From contig NZ_CP137852.1 of assembly GCF_033547095.1 (NCBI RefSeq), positions 1,357,501 to 1,421,500 of the forward strand: 64,000 nt of DNA. The letters are read 5' to 3'. This DNA is from Sediminicoccus rosea. Its GTDB lineage: Bacteria; Pseudomonadota; Alphaproteobacteria; Acetobacterales; Acetobacteraceae. A program made the position numbers and the translations under genes. Under the pieces are notes generated by a model that saw only the letters and a program-made list of their open reading frames with translations, was not told where the DNA came from and searched no databases. Below, piece after piece: positions 27,699-35,525 of this stretch (position 1 is its first letter; every line of letters begins with the position of its first letter).

Positions 27699-28871
27699 GT
27701 GATCCGCCTGCTTGCCCTCTTGCTGCTGCTGATGGGCCCCGCCCTGGCGCAGGATGTCCCGGCCGCCCGCCGCGCGGCCGAGGCCGAGCGCGCCGCCGCC
27801 GCCCAGGCCGCCGAGCGCGCCCGGGAGGCCGCCACCCAGGCGCAGCAACTGGCCGCCGAGCGCATTGCCGGCGCCGCCCGGGTGCAGGCCGCCGAACGCG
27901 CGGCCCTCGCCGCCGGCGGCCGGGCCGAGGCCGCCCGCCGGGCCGAGGCAGAGGCCCGGGCCGAGCAGGAGCGCATCGCGGCCGAACTCGCCCCCCTCAT
28001 GCCGCTGCTGATGCGCCTTGCGGCGCAGCCCGCGCCCATCCTGCTCGCCGCGCCGCTGCCGCCCGCCGAGGTGGCCATGGGCCTGGCCGCGCTCCGCGCC
28101 ATGCTGCGCGAGGCGCAATCCATGGCGGAGGCGCTGCGCACCGCCGAGGCTCGCGCCGGTGCCGAGGCGCAACGCTTCGCGGAGGAGCGCCGCCAGCGCA
28201 GCCTCGCCGAGGCTGAGGCGCGCCAGGCCAGCATCCAGCTCGACCGCCAGCTCGAGGCGGCGCGCCAGCAACTGGCCGAGCGCAGCGCCGCCGAGCGCGC
28301 CGCCGCCGCACGGGCCGAGGAGGCCGTCGCCCGCGCACAGAGCCTGGAGGAGGCGCTGGCCCGGCTGGAGCGAGAGCAGGCCCGCCGTGCCGAGGCCGAG
28401 CGACGCGCCGAGGCCGAACGCCGGCGGGAGGCGGAGCGCCGGGTGGTGGCACAACGCCCACCCCTGCCAGAGCCTGCCCCTGCCCCTGCTCTGGCCCCCT
28501 CGGCGGGTCCCTCCCTGCCCGTGGCGGGCCGTCTCGTCCGCGGGTTCAACAGCCCGGGCGAGGGCGGGCCCGCCAAGGGCATGACCTTTGCCGCCTCGCC
28601 CGGTGCGCGGGTCACGGCGCCTTGCGGCGGCAGCGTTGCCTTTGCCGCGCCGTTCCGCAGCTATGGCCGCATGGTGATCCTGGATTGCGGGCAAGGGCAG
28701 CACCTGGTGCTGGCGGGCATGGAGCGGCTGGATGTCTCCGCCGGCCAGCGCGTCCAGGCGGGCGAGCCGGTGGGGGTGCTGCCGGGCGCGGGCACGCCCA
28801 CCCTCTATGTCGAGCTGCGGCGGCGGGGCGAGGCCGTGGATCCACGGCCGCTGGTCCGGGCCGGCGCTTGA
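27699..28871 (+). CDS. EnvC-like murein hydrolase activator (degenerate LytM/M23)
   Basis: A 390-residue secreted protein. A signal peptide (VIRLLALLLLLMGPALA) is followed by a long Ala/Arg/Glu coiled coil (about 22-265) and a C-terminal LytM domain (about 285-388) with MTFAASPGARVTAPCGGSVA and TPTLYVELRRRGEAVDPRPL. The zinc ligands of true M23 peptidases (HxxxD and HxH) are not visible, as in EnvC, which activates amidases at the septum rather than cutting peptidoglycan itself. The start is the GTG at 27699; the frame upstream has no signal peptide. A proline linker (LPEPAPAPALAP) separates coil and LytM. It stands alone rather than beside a ctpA protease gene, as often seen in other alphaproteobacteria. 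Confidence 0.82.
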   Translation: MIRLLALLLLLMGPALAQDVPAARRAAEAERAAAAQAAERAREAATQAQQLAAERIAGAARVQAAERAALAAGGRAEAARRAEAEARAEQERIAAELAPLMPLLMRLAAQPAPILLAAPLPPAEVAMGLAALRAMLREAQSMAEALRTAEARAGAEAQRFAEERRQRSLAEAEARQASIQLDRQLEAARQQLAERSAAERAAAARAEEAVARAQSLEEALARLEREQARRAEAERRAEAERRREAERRVVAQRPPLPEPAPAPALAPSAGPSLPVAGRLVRGFNSPGEGGPAKGMTFAASPGARVTAPCGGSVAFAAPFRSYGRMVILDCGQGQHLVLAGMERLDVSAGQRVQAGEPVGVLPGAGTPTLYVELRRRGEAVDPRPLVRAGA

Positions 28872-28927
28872 CGCTGCCGGCCGGACGGGCCATCCGCGCG
28901 GCACAACGAAACCAAAAGGATCGCGCC

Positions 28928-29395
28928 ATGCCGCAGCCCGCCCACCCCGCCGCCGTGAACGGCCTCACCCTCGCCCAGGCCGAGGCGATCGCCGATGCCG
29001 CCCTCGCCAAGGGGCGCGAGATCGGGCTGTTGCCGCTCTGCGTCGTCGTGCTGGACGCGGGCGGCCATGTGAAGGTGACCAAGCGCGAGGATGGGGCGAG
29101 CCTGATGCGGCCCGAGATCGCCATGGGTAAGGCCTATGGCGCGCTCGCCATGGGCTTCGGCACGCGTGAGCTGGCGCGCCGCGCCCAGGCCATGCCGGGC
29201 TTCACCAATGCGCTCTCGGACCTGACGGGCGGCCGCGCCGTGCCGGTGCCGGGTGGCGTACTGGTGCGTGACGCGGCGAACATCCTGCTCGGCGCCGTCG
29301 GCATTTCGGGCGACGCCTCTGCGCAGGACGAGGTCTGCTGCATGGCGGGCATCGAGGCCGCTGGCCTCGTTCCCGACAATGGCGACCCGGCCTGA
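28928..29395 (+). CDS. GlcG/HbpS-family haem-binding-like protein
   Basis: A 155-residue protein of the GlcG/HbpS (DUF336) family. It has LTLAQAEAIADAALAKGREI at the N-terminus, CVVVLDAGGHVKVTKREDGA, then RPEIAMGKAYGAL, and the C-terminal GAVGISGDASAQDEVCCMAG. There is no signal peptide. Some relatives bind haem or degrade it, and others sit in glycolate or corrinoid gene sets; the role here is undetermined. The ATG at 28928 follows the envC-like stop by 56 bases. The gene ends before a pair of hairpins that separate it from a convergent flavin reductase gene. Confidence 0.83.
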   Translation: MPQPAHPAAVNGLTLAQAEAIADAALAKGREIGLLPLCVVVLDAGGHVKVTKREDGASLMRPEIAMGKAYGALAMGFGTRELARRAQAMPGFTNALSDLTGGRAVPVPGGVLVRDAANILLGAVGISGDASAQDEVCCMAGIEAAGLVPDNGDPA

Positions 29396-29400
29396 AGCGA

Positions 29401-29455
29401 CCCTTGGGCCAAGCCAAGGGACTGGTTCACGCCTTTGGTGGATCCCCCAAAGGCG
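29401..29455. terminator. Tandem hairpins between convergent genes
   Basis: Two consecutive perfect stems: CCCTTGG / CCAAGGG (29401-29420, 6-base loop) and CGCCTTTGG / CCAAAGGCG (29430-29455, 8-base loop). They fill the 69-base gap between two convergent genes, which fits a bidirectional transcription terminator, one hairpin serving each direction. Confidence 0.5.
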
Positions 29456-29464
29456 AACAGGCTC

Positions 29465-30097
29465 TCACCGATCCGGCTGGCCGGGGGCGAAGCCGCCCCC
29501 GTCCATCGGGCGCAGCGCCTCGAACATCTCGGTGACCGCGGCATAGTCGCGGTAGCCGCAGCGGGCGAGGGGGGTGGCGGCCAGCGTGTCAAAGCGGCCA
29601 TCGCGCAGATAGGCCTCGTCGATGTGCACGCCCACCACCTCGCCGATGATCATCCAACCTTCCAGCGCGCGGCCCGACGCATCCTTCAGCTGGAAGGACT
29701 GCGCCACGCGGCATTCGAGCGAGGCGGGCGAGGCGGCGACGCGCGGCGCCTTCACGATGCGGCAGGGCGCCGTTTCCAGTCCCGCGGCCTCGAACTCGCT
29801 CTCGCCGGCCGAGAGCGCGCCGGAGGAGATGTTCATCGCCTCGAAGAGCGGCCGGGTGCAGAGGTTGAAGACGAATTCGCCGGTGGCGATCGCATTGGCG
29901 GCGCTGTGCTTCATCGTCTCGCTGGTGAAGCAGAGCATGGCGGGGCGGGAATGCACCGCGTTGAAGAAGCTGTAGGGCGCCAGGTTCGGGCGCCCCTGCG
30001 CATCCAGCGTGGAGATCCAGCCGATCGGGCGGGGCGCCACGATGGCCTTGAAGGGATCATGCGGCAGGCCGTGGCCCAGGCGCGGTTCGTAGAACAT
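29465..30097 (-). CDS. Flavin reductase domain protein (FMN-binding split barrel)
   Basis: A 210-residue protein of the flavin-reductase-like family. The early block IVAPRPIGWISTLDAQGRPN, then LAPYSFFNAVHSRPAMLCF, matches the FMN-binding split-barrel oxidoreductases; ATGEFVFNLCT and the C-terminal GEVVGVHIDEAYL complete the fold. Members reduce flavin for partner monooxygenases or act on unknown substrates. The ATG at 30097 has GGAGAG 6 bases upstream. The flavin monooxygenase at 30514-32214 is on the same strand upstream, but an opposite-strand small gene lies between, so they are not obviously co-transcribed. Confidence 0.83.
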   Translation of the reverse strand: MFYEPRLGHGLPHDPFKAIVAPRPIGWISTLDAQGRPNLAPYSFFNAVHSRPAMLCFTSETMKHSAANAIATGEFVFNLCTRPLFEAMNISSGALSAGESEFEAAGLETAPCRIVKAPRVAASPASLECRVAQSFQLKDASGRALEGWMIIGEVVGVHIDEAYLRDGRFDTLAATPLARCGYRDYAAVTEMFEALRPMDGGGFAPGQPDR

Positions 30098-30269
30098 GGC
30101 AACTCTCCAGAACTGGCAGTCTGCCGCAATCTGGCCCCCGGCGGGGCGCCTGGGAAGCCGCTTGCGCCATGCGGGATTCGGGCCCATCTCGATCCCGCGC
30201 CAACCTGTGGCGCGAATCCGCGTTAGGCATGGGGTGGCTTCTCCCGAAGGACCCTCTGGAGGACGATCC

Positions 30270-30536
30270 GTGTTCAAGGTGCTGTACCGCTTCTCGGGCC
30301 ACAACTACGCGAGCCGCATGGAAGGCGGCGGGAAGTTCTCCGAGGGGCAGTTGCAATTCCTCACCATCCCGCGCGTCGGCGAGCATGTGCAGATCCTCGA
30401 CCACAAGAGCATGTCGGTCGCCAATTCCCGCACGATCGACCCGCAGCACAACGGGACCTACGTGGTCGAGCGCGTGACGCACAGCCTGGTCGAGAACACG
30501 AACGAGATCGTGCTCAGCTTGCGCCGCGACTGGTGA
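30270..30536 (+). CDS. Hypothetical 88-residue soluble protein
   Basis: An 88-residue protein starting at GTG 30270 with a strong GGAGGA ribosome site 6 bases upstream, which makes it a likely real gene despite its size. It contains LYRFSGHNYASRMEGGGKFS, a VQILDHKS strand and HNGTYVVERVTHSLVENTNE; it looks like an all-beta, possibly oligonucleotide/oligosaccharide-binding-type domain. There is no signal peptide or membrane segment. I do not recognise a family. Its last 23 bases overlap the end of the convergent monooxygenase gene. Confidence 0.58.
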   Translation: MFKVLYRFSGHNYASRMEGGGKFSEGQLQFLTIPRVGEHVQILDHKSMSVANSRTIDPQHNGTYVVERVTHSLVENTNEIVLSLRRDW

Positions 30537-32214
30537 CGAGACCCGCCTCGCGCGCCTTGATCTGCATGGCGAGGAATTTCGAGTAGATCCGGCACTGCGC
30601 GAGGCTGCCGGCGGTGAACCACAGCCCGTCCTGCGCCGTCGGCCGCCACATGTTGCGCAGCTCGCCCCCCGCATCGAAGCCCCAAACGGGGCCAACGCTA
30701 TCGGCCACCGCATCGCCGAGATAGGCGCGCACCGTCTCCTGCTGGTTCTTGTAGCCGGTGGCGAGGACGAGCAGTTCCGCCGGCACCACGCGGCCATCCT
30801 TCAGGCGCAGGCCTTCCGCCACGACGCGGTCCACATCGGCGTATTGCACCAGCCCGATCTCGCGCCGTGCGATCAGGTCCGAGCAGCCGACATTGAAGTA
30901 GTAGCCACCGCCACGCTCCAGATACTTCATCTGGAAGCCCATCGAGCCTTCCTCGTTGTCCAGCCGGAAGCCGGCGGCGGCGAGCGCATCGAGCAGCGGC
31001 TGGTCGAGCTTGCGCGAATGCGTCGTGGCGCGGCGATAGGCTTCGCACAGCACAGGATAGGGCATGGCGGTGGCGAGCAGGTCGCAATCGCGGATCGGCA
31101 GGCCCTCGGTGTAGATGGAATAGACGCGCTGCGCCTCGCTGAGGCTCACGATGTAGGTCGGGCTGCGCTGGACCATGCTGACCTGCGCGCCGGAGGCGTG
31201 CAGGTCCTGCGCCACGTCATGCCCGGAATTGCCGGTGCCAAGCACGAGCGCGGGCTTCCCCTTCCAGGCATGGCCCGCGACATACTCGCCCGAATGCATC
31301 ACCTGGCCCGCGAAATCCTCGAGCCCCGGCAGCTTCGGGCGGATCGGGATGCTGCTGACGCCGGTGGCGAAGACGATGTGCCGCGGCCGCATGACGCGCG
31401 TGCTGCCGTCGGCGCGCTTCAGCGTCACCTCCCAGGCGTCGCCCGCGCGGTGGCCGGAGACCAGTTCCGTACCCGTCCAGAAGTTCAGCTCCATCGCCTC
31501 GACATAGAACTCGAACCAGTTGGCGAGCTTGTCCTTCGGGATGAAGACCGGCCAGGTGTCGGGGAAGGGCAGGTAGGGGAGGTGGTTGACCGAGGTCTCG
31601 TTGTGCAGCGTCAGCGCGTGGTAGCGCTTGCGCCAATTGTCACCGATGCGCGCCGCGCGATCCACGATCAGCGTGTCCACGCCGAGCTGGCCGAGGCGGG
31701 CGGCGATGGAGAGCCCCGCCTGCCCGCCGCCCACCACCAGCACGGCGGGGTCGTGATCCTGGTAGGCGCGCGCGCGGTTGCGCTTGTCGAGCCAGTTCTC
31801 GCCGCCGAATTCGCGGCTGTAGTCGGGCAACTCCACCTGCCCCTCGCCGGCCATCGCGTCCAGCGCCGTCAGCAGCGTCCAGGCGCGGCCTTCCACCAGC
31901 CGCGCAGCGCCGGCCCCGGCGCCATGCTCGGCGTCAAAGGCGAAGATCACCTCCAGGCATTCGACGCCCGCGCGCTGCACGCGGCGCGGGGGTGAGCGGC
32001 CGGGGTCGAGACGGAAGTTTCTCGCCCGCGCGCCGCTCAGCGCGGTGGCGATGGTGGTGGCGCCGGTTGTGGTGCGGATGTCCCAGCCGAAGGCCAGGAT
32101 GTCCCGCCAATGGCCGTCGGGCTGGAAGACGCCGCTCACATCGCCGCGCGCCAGGGCGGCCTCGAAGGCGCCGAGCCAGGCGGTCGCGGCCGCGGTGTGG
32201 TCCATGGCGTTCAT
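30514..32214 (-). CDS. Flavin-containing monooxygenase with NTF2-like N-terminus
   Basis: A 566-residue FAD/NADPH monooxygenase. Residues 1-130 form an NTF2/SnoaL-like extension (FEAALARGDVSGVFQPDGHW). The FAD site is AVLVVGGGQAGLSIAARLG and the NADPH site is ALVLGTGNSGHDVAQDL; LLVLATGY is the late FMO/BVMO signature. Such fusions oxidise N, S or carbonyl groups (YUC-like/putative flavoprotein CzcO-type); the substrate is not known. The ATG at 32214 (MNAMDHTAAATAW) is chosen over 32247. It runs leftward as a single gene, overlapping a small convergent gene at its end. Confidence 0.88.
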   Translation of the reverse strand: MNAMDHTAAATAWLGAFEAALARGDVSGVFQPDGHWRDILAFGWDIRTTTGATTIATALSGARARNFRLDPGRSPPRRVQRAGVECLEVIFAFDAEHGAGAGAARLVEGRAWTLLTALDAMAGEGQVELPDYSREFGGENWLDKRNRARAYQDHDPAVLVVGGGQAGLSIAARLGQLGVDTLIVDRAARIGDNWRKRYHALTLHNETSVNHLPYLPFPDTWPVFIPKDKLANWFEFYVEAMELNFWTGTELVSGHRAGDAWEVTLKRADGSTRVMRPRHIVFATGVSSIPIRPKLPGLEDFAGQVMHSGEYVAGHAWKGKPALVLGTGNSGHDVAQDLHASGAQVSMVQRSPTYIVSLSEAQRVYSIYTEGLPIRDCDLLATAMPYPVLCEAYRRATTHSRKLDQPLLDALAAAGFRLDNEEGSMGFQMKYLERGGGYYFNVGCSDLIARREIGLVQYADVDRVVAEGLRLKDGRVVPAELLVLATGYKNQQETVRAYLGDAVADSVGPVWGFDAGGELRNMWRPTAQDGLWFTAGSLAQCRIYSKFLAMQIKAREAGLVTSRGAS

Positions 32215-32306
32215 GGCGTCGTCTCCCTGATGCGGGAGGAAGCCCACAGGCTGCCGGGCGGCGCGTCAAGCCGCCCGGGGCCGTCTTCGCGATTGAGCGG
32301 CGACGC

Positions 32307-32651
32307 TCAGCCGACTTCGAGCAGTTCCACGTCAAACACCAGCGTGGCGTTGGGCGGGATCACGCCGCCTGCGCCGCGTGCGCCGTAGCCGAGCTCGGGT
32401 GGCAGGACGAGGCGGCGGTGGCCGCCCACCTTCATGCCCACCACGCCCAGGTCCCAGCCCTGGATCACATGGCCGGCGCCGAGCGGGAAGCGGAAGGCAT
32501 CGCCGCGATCGCGCGAGCTGTCGAACTTGCGGCCTTTGTTGTCCGGCGCCGCGGCGTCGTAGAGCCAGCCCGTGTAATGCACCGCCACGGGACGCCCGGC
32601 GGTCGCGGTGGCACCCGTGCCCAGCGTCACGTCGGTGAAGAAGTCGGTCAT
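32307..32651 (-). CDS. FKBP-type peptidyl-prolyl cis-trans isomerase
   Basis: A 114-residue single-domain FKBP with hallmark blocks VHYTGWLYD, KFDSSRDRG, then FRFPLGAGHVIQGWDLGVVG, MKVGGHRRLVLPPELGYGAR, and the closing IPPNATLVFDVELLEV. There is no signal peptide, so it folds cytosolic proteins by proline isomerisation. A GC hairpin lies in its 5' region between it and the upstream secreted-protein gene. Length is minimal for the family, without trigger-factor or SlyD extensions. Confidence 0.93.
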   Translation of the reverse strand: MTDFFTDVTLGTGATATAGRPVAVHYTGWLYDAAAPDNKGRKFDSSRDRGDAFRFPLGAGHVIQGWDLGVVGMKVGGHRRLVLPPELGYGARGAGGVIPPNATLVFDVELLEVG

Positions 32652-32665
32652 GAAGAATCTCCAGG

Positions 32666-32694
32666 TGATGGGGGGGACGATGCCCCCCGCATCA
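32666..32694. terminator. GC hairpin upstream of the FKBP gene
   Basis: TGATGGGGGGG pairs with CCCCCC-G-CATCA across a short ACGATG loop (11 bp, one bulged base). On the minus strand it sits just after the stop of the secreted-protein gene and just before the FKBP ribosome site, so it may terminate the former transcript or shape the 5' end of the FKBP mRNA. No T-run is present. Confidence 0.4.
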
Positions 32695-32702
32695 GGGCTG
32701 TA

Positions 32703-33173
32703 TCAGCGGGGCGCGATTTCGGAAATCAGCAGCTGCGCAGGGACGCCCGCGCCGCGGCCGTAATGGCCGATCCAGATGTCGTACTGGCCGGATTGCGGGT
32801 TGGTGAAGACGATCCCGGGATCGGTGCCGCGGAAGTCGTCATTGCAGATCCAGCGCCCGTTCGGCAGGTTGATGACGAGTGTCACATCGCTGCGCGCCGT
32901 CGCCGAGATGTAGAGCGGCAGGCCGCCACCGGCACGGTAGTTCAGCCGCACATCGGGTGGCGTCGCGATGGAGCCGACGCAGCCCGGGCCGCCGATGCGC
33001 TCGGCCGGGATGGTGCCGCCGGCCGTGATGTTCACGACCGTGGGGTCGGGCGCGAAGTTGAAGTTCAGGTTCAGCGTCCCGAAGGACGGGCGGCGGTTGA
33101 CATCCTGCGCAACGACGCTGCCCGCCGTCATGGCGAGGGCGGCGGCCGCGACGGCCAAGGTGCGTGGAAACAT
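32703..33173 (-). CDS. Secreted hypothetical protein
   Basis: A 156-residue exported protein. A signal peptide (MFPRTLAVAAAALAMTAGSVVAQ) is followed by a beta-rich mature part with two Cys residues (GPGCVGSI and RWICNDD) that could form a disulfide. It ends QYDIWIGHYGRGAGVPAQLL, a pattern like the 'G.y.vwvG.y' strand of bacterial pre-peptidase C-terminal or carbohydrate-associated beta domains. No catalytic motif is visible and I do not know a function. The ATG at 33173 has GGGAGCTCC upstream and starts the signal peptide; the in-frame extension to 33242 is rejected. Confidence 0.68.
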   Translation of the reverse strand: MFPRTLAVAAAALAMTAGSVVAQDVNRRPSFGTLNLNFNFAPDPTVVNITAGGTIPAERIGGPGCVGSIATPPDVRLNYRAGGGLPLYISATARSDVTLVINLPNGRWICNDDFRGTDPGIVFTNPQSGQYDIWIGHYGRGAGVPAQLLISEIAPR

Positions 33174-33289
33174 GGAAGGAGCTCCCTCAGGGTTGGTGGC
33201 AAGGTCGGCGGTACCGCCTGCGCAACCAGCGTCCATCAACATGCAAAATCTGACAAGCTGAAGCTGATCCTTGGCTCAAAATCAAAAAT

Positions 33290-35383
33290 TCAGCGCGCCT
33301 CGCGCCGCCAGGCGAGGATGGCGACCCCCAGCAGCAGCGGCAGCATCAGCCAGGGTGGCAGCAGGGGCAGGGCGGCGATGCCGGTCACCGTGTGGTCGTC
33401 GCGCTTGCGCAGCCCGATCCAGCCCGAGCCCTGGGCATCGCGCCCCGCCGCGACGGAGCGGATCTCGGGCAGGCTCGTGCCCTCGCCGACCCAGCGCGCC
33501 GCACCGCCGGTCGCGTTCACCAGCGGCTGGAGCCGCGCGGGATCGGAGCGGAGATCGCTGAATTCGGGCGGGTTGGCCGGCATGGCGGCGGCGAAGGCCT
33601 GGCGGCGCCCGTCGCTGACCTGCCAGAGGCCCGGTGCTTCGGCCGGGGCTTCGGCGCTGGCGCGGCCGCCCACGCCCGGGGTGAGGGGCGCGCGGAAGCT
33701 GCTGCCATCCGGCGCGATGATGGTGACCTCGGGCGGTGCCGCGGCGTCCAGGCTGCGGCGCGCGATGAAGAGGCGTCCGGCCTCGATCCGGGCCGTCAGG
33801 TCCTCTTCCTCCAGCTCCGGCTCGCGCATCAGCCAATGCGCGGTGCGGCGGAGCAGCTCCTGCTGCGGCCCGCCGCCATCATGCCCGCGCGACCAGAGCC
33901 AGATGTGGTCCGAGAGCATCAGCGCCACGCGCCCCTGGCCCACGCGGTCGAGGATGAGCAGCGGCGCGCCGCCCGCCCCTTCCATCAGCGTGGCCCCCGC
34001 CCGCGGCTCGGCGCGGATGGTGCGGTACCAGCGGCCCCAGCTCGGCTCGGCGGTCTCGGTGTTGCCGCCCGGCATGCCCTCGGTCACCGGGTGGCGCGCG
34101 CCGGCGCCACTGATCCGCGGGCGATAGGCCTGCTCGATGATGGCCTGCTGCGGGTTGAGCGGGCGCGCTGGCAGCACGGCGCCGAGCGGCGTTGCGGCGA
34201 GGCTCGTCGGCCCCACGAATTCCGGGCCGACCGAGAGCAGCAGCGCGCCACCGGCCCGGACATATTCGGCGATGTTGCGCATGTAGCTGGGTGGCAGGAT
34301 GCCGCGATTGGCGAAGCGGTCGAACACGACGAGGTCGAACTCGCGCAGCTTCACCTGGAACAGCTCGCGCACCGGGAAGGCGATGAGCGCGAGTTCGTTC
34401 AGCGGCGTCAGGTCATCCTTCTCGGGCGGGCGGAGGATGGTGAAGTGCACCAGATCCACGCCGGGATCGGCCTTGAGCAGGCGGCGCCAGGTGCGCTCCC
34501 CCGCATGCGGCTCGCCCGAGACGAGCAGCACGCGCAGCCGGTCCCGCACGCCGTTCAGCGTGACGACAACGCGGTTGTTCACGTCACTCACTTCGCCCGG
34601 CCGCGTCTCGGCGACGAGATCGATCACGGAGGGGCCGGCACGCTCGATGGGCAGGGTGATGCGGTGCTCGCGCCCGATGGGCACGGCCTCGGTGATCGGC
34701 GCCGCGCCGTCGCGGCGGAGGGTGAGCTGCGCGGTTCCCTCGCCGCCGCCGCGCACGCCGAGATCCTCGATGATGAGGCGCAGCTCCACGCTGCGGCCGA
34801 CGATGCCGAAGCCCGGCGCCTCGATCAGCCGGATGCGGCGGTCGGTCTCGCCGGCGCGGCCAGGCATGAGCAGGTGCAGCGGCACGCCCTCGCCCGGCGC
34901 CCAGCTGCCATCGGCCGGCACGTCATGCACCTGGCCGTCGGAGAGCAGCAGCACGCCGGCGAGGCGCGCGGCGGGAATGTCGGCCAGGGCGCGTTCCAGC
35001 GCGGCGAAGGCGCGGGTGCCCTGGTTGCCGCCCTCGGGGATGTCCACCACGCGGAGTTCCACGTCGCGCATGCGGCCCAGACGCGCTTCGATGGCACGGC
35101 GGGCGGCCTCGATGCCGGCGGCGTGGTTGGCGGCGACGCGCGTGCTGTCGCTGCGGTCCACCAGCAGGAGTGCGATGTCGGGCCGTGTCTCGCGCGTCTG
35201 CTCGACGAGGCGCGGCTGGGCCAGCGCGCCCAGGATCAGCGCGAAGGCGGCCGCGCGCCACCAGACGCCCCGCGCGCGGCGCAAAGCGGCCGGCAGCAAT
35301 GCCAGCGCGCAGAGCAAGGCCAGCGTGCCCAACAGCCAGAGCGGCAGGATCGGCGCGAAGTCGAAGGCGAGCGACGTGTTCAA
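33290..35383 (-). CDS. Membrane VWA/glutamine-amidotransferase-like protein of the MoxR cluster
   Basis: A large (about 697 residues) membrane protein. Two N-terminal helices (LPLWLLGTLALLCALALLP and WRAAAFALILGALA) are followed by a VWA-like start with a DxSxS MIDAS motif (LLLVDRSDST). A central class-I glutamine-amidotransferase-like fold follows (VLLVSGEPHAGERTWRRLL, then YVRAGGALLLSVGPEFVG), and one C-terminal helix. It is the last gene of the MoxR-DUF58-DUF4159 set and probably its membrane effector. No ATG or GTG fits: two TTG codons are possible, 35392 and 35383; the latter is better spaced from a GAGGA and is used here. The catalytic Cys of active amidotransferases is not evident. Confidence 0.75.
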   Translation of the reverse strand: MNTSLAFDFAPILPLWLLGTLALLCALALLPAALRRARGVWWRAAAFALILGALAQPRLVEQTRETRPDIALLLVDRSDSTRVAANHAAGIEAARRAIEARLGRMRDVELRVVDIPEGGNQGTRAFAALERALADIPAARLAGVLLLSDGQVHDVPADGSWAPGEGVPLHLLMPGRAGETDRRIRLIEAPGFGIVGRSVELRLIIEDLGVRGGGEGTAQLTLRRDGAAPITEAVPIGREHRITLPIERAGPSVIDLVAETRPGEVSDVNNRVVVTLNGVRDRLRVLLVSGEPHAGERTWRRLLKADPGVDLVHFTILRPPEKDDLTPLNELALIAFPVRELFQVKLREFDLVVFDRFANRGILPPSYMRNIAEYVRAGGALLLSVGPEFVGPTSLAATPLGAVLPARPLNPQQAIIEQAYRPRISGAGARHPVTEGMPGGNTETAEPSWGRWYRTIRAEPRAGATLMEGAGGAPLLILDRVGQGRVALMLSDHIWLWSRGHDGGGPQQELLRRTAHWLMREPELEEEDLTARIEAGRLFIARRSLDAAAPPEVTIIAPDGSSFRAPLTPGVGGRASAEAPAEAPGLWQVSDGRRQAFAAAMPANPPEFSDLRSDPARLQPLVNATGGAARWVGEGTSLPEIRSVAAGRDAQGSGWIGLRKRDDHTVTGIAALPLLPPWLMLPLLLGVAILAWRREAR

Positions 35384-35488
35384 GCGCCCCAAATCCTCAA
35401 CATGCGCGACGGCCCGCCAGGATCATGACGCCCTCCCAAGGTTCCGCGCTCCGTGATGGTCAACCACGACACAGCACCCATCAGGCCC

Positions 35489-35513
35489 CCCCGCCAAGGC
35501 GCCGAAGGCGGGG
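35489..35513 (-). other. Hairpin between two genes of the MoxR cluster
   Basis: CCCCGCC and GGCGGGG (35489-35495 and 35507-35513) form a 7-bp stem around an 11-base loop that itself contains GGCGCC. It lies 13 bases past the DUF4159 stop codon, within the 142-base gap before the next gene of the cluster, and may dampen read-through or protect the upstream mRNA. Confidence 0.35.
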
Positions 35514-35525
35514 TCGTGGGGAGCG

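Noticed and set aside
27750-28480. GCC/GAG-rich periodic DNA as a tandem repeat
   Set aside because: The periodicity comes from Ala/Glu/Arg codons of the EnvC coiled coil; no exact repeat unit is present.
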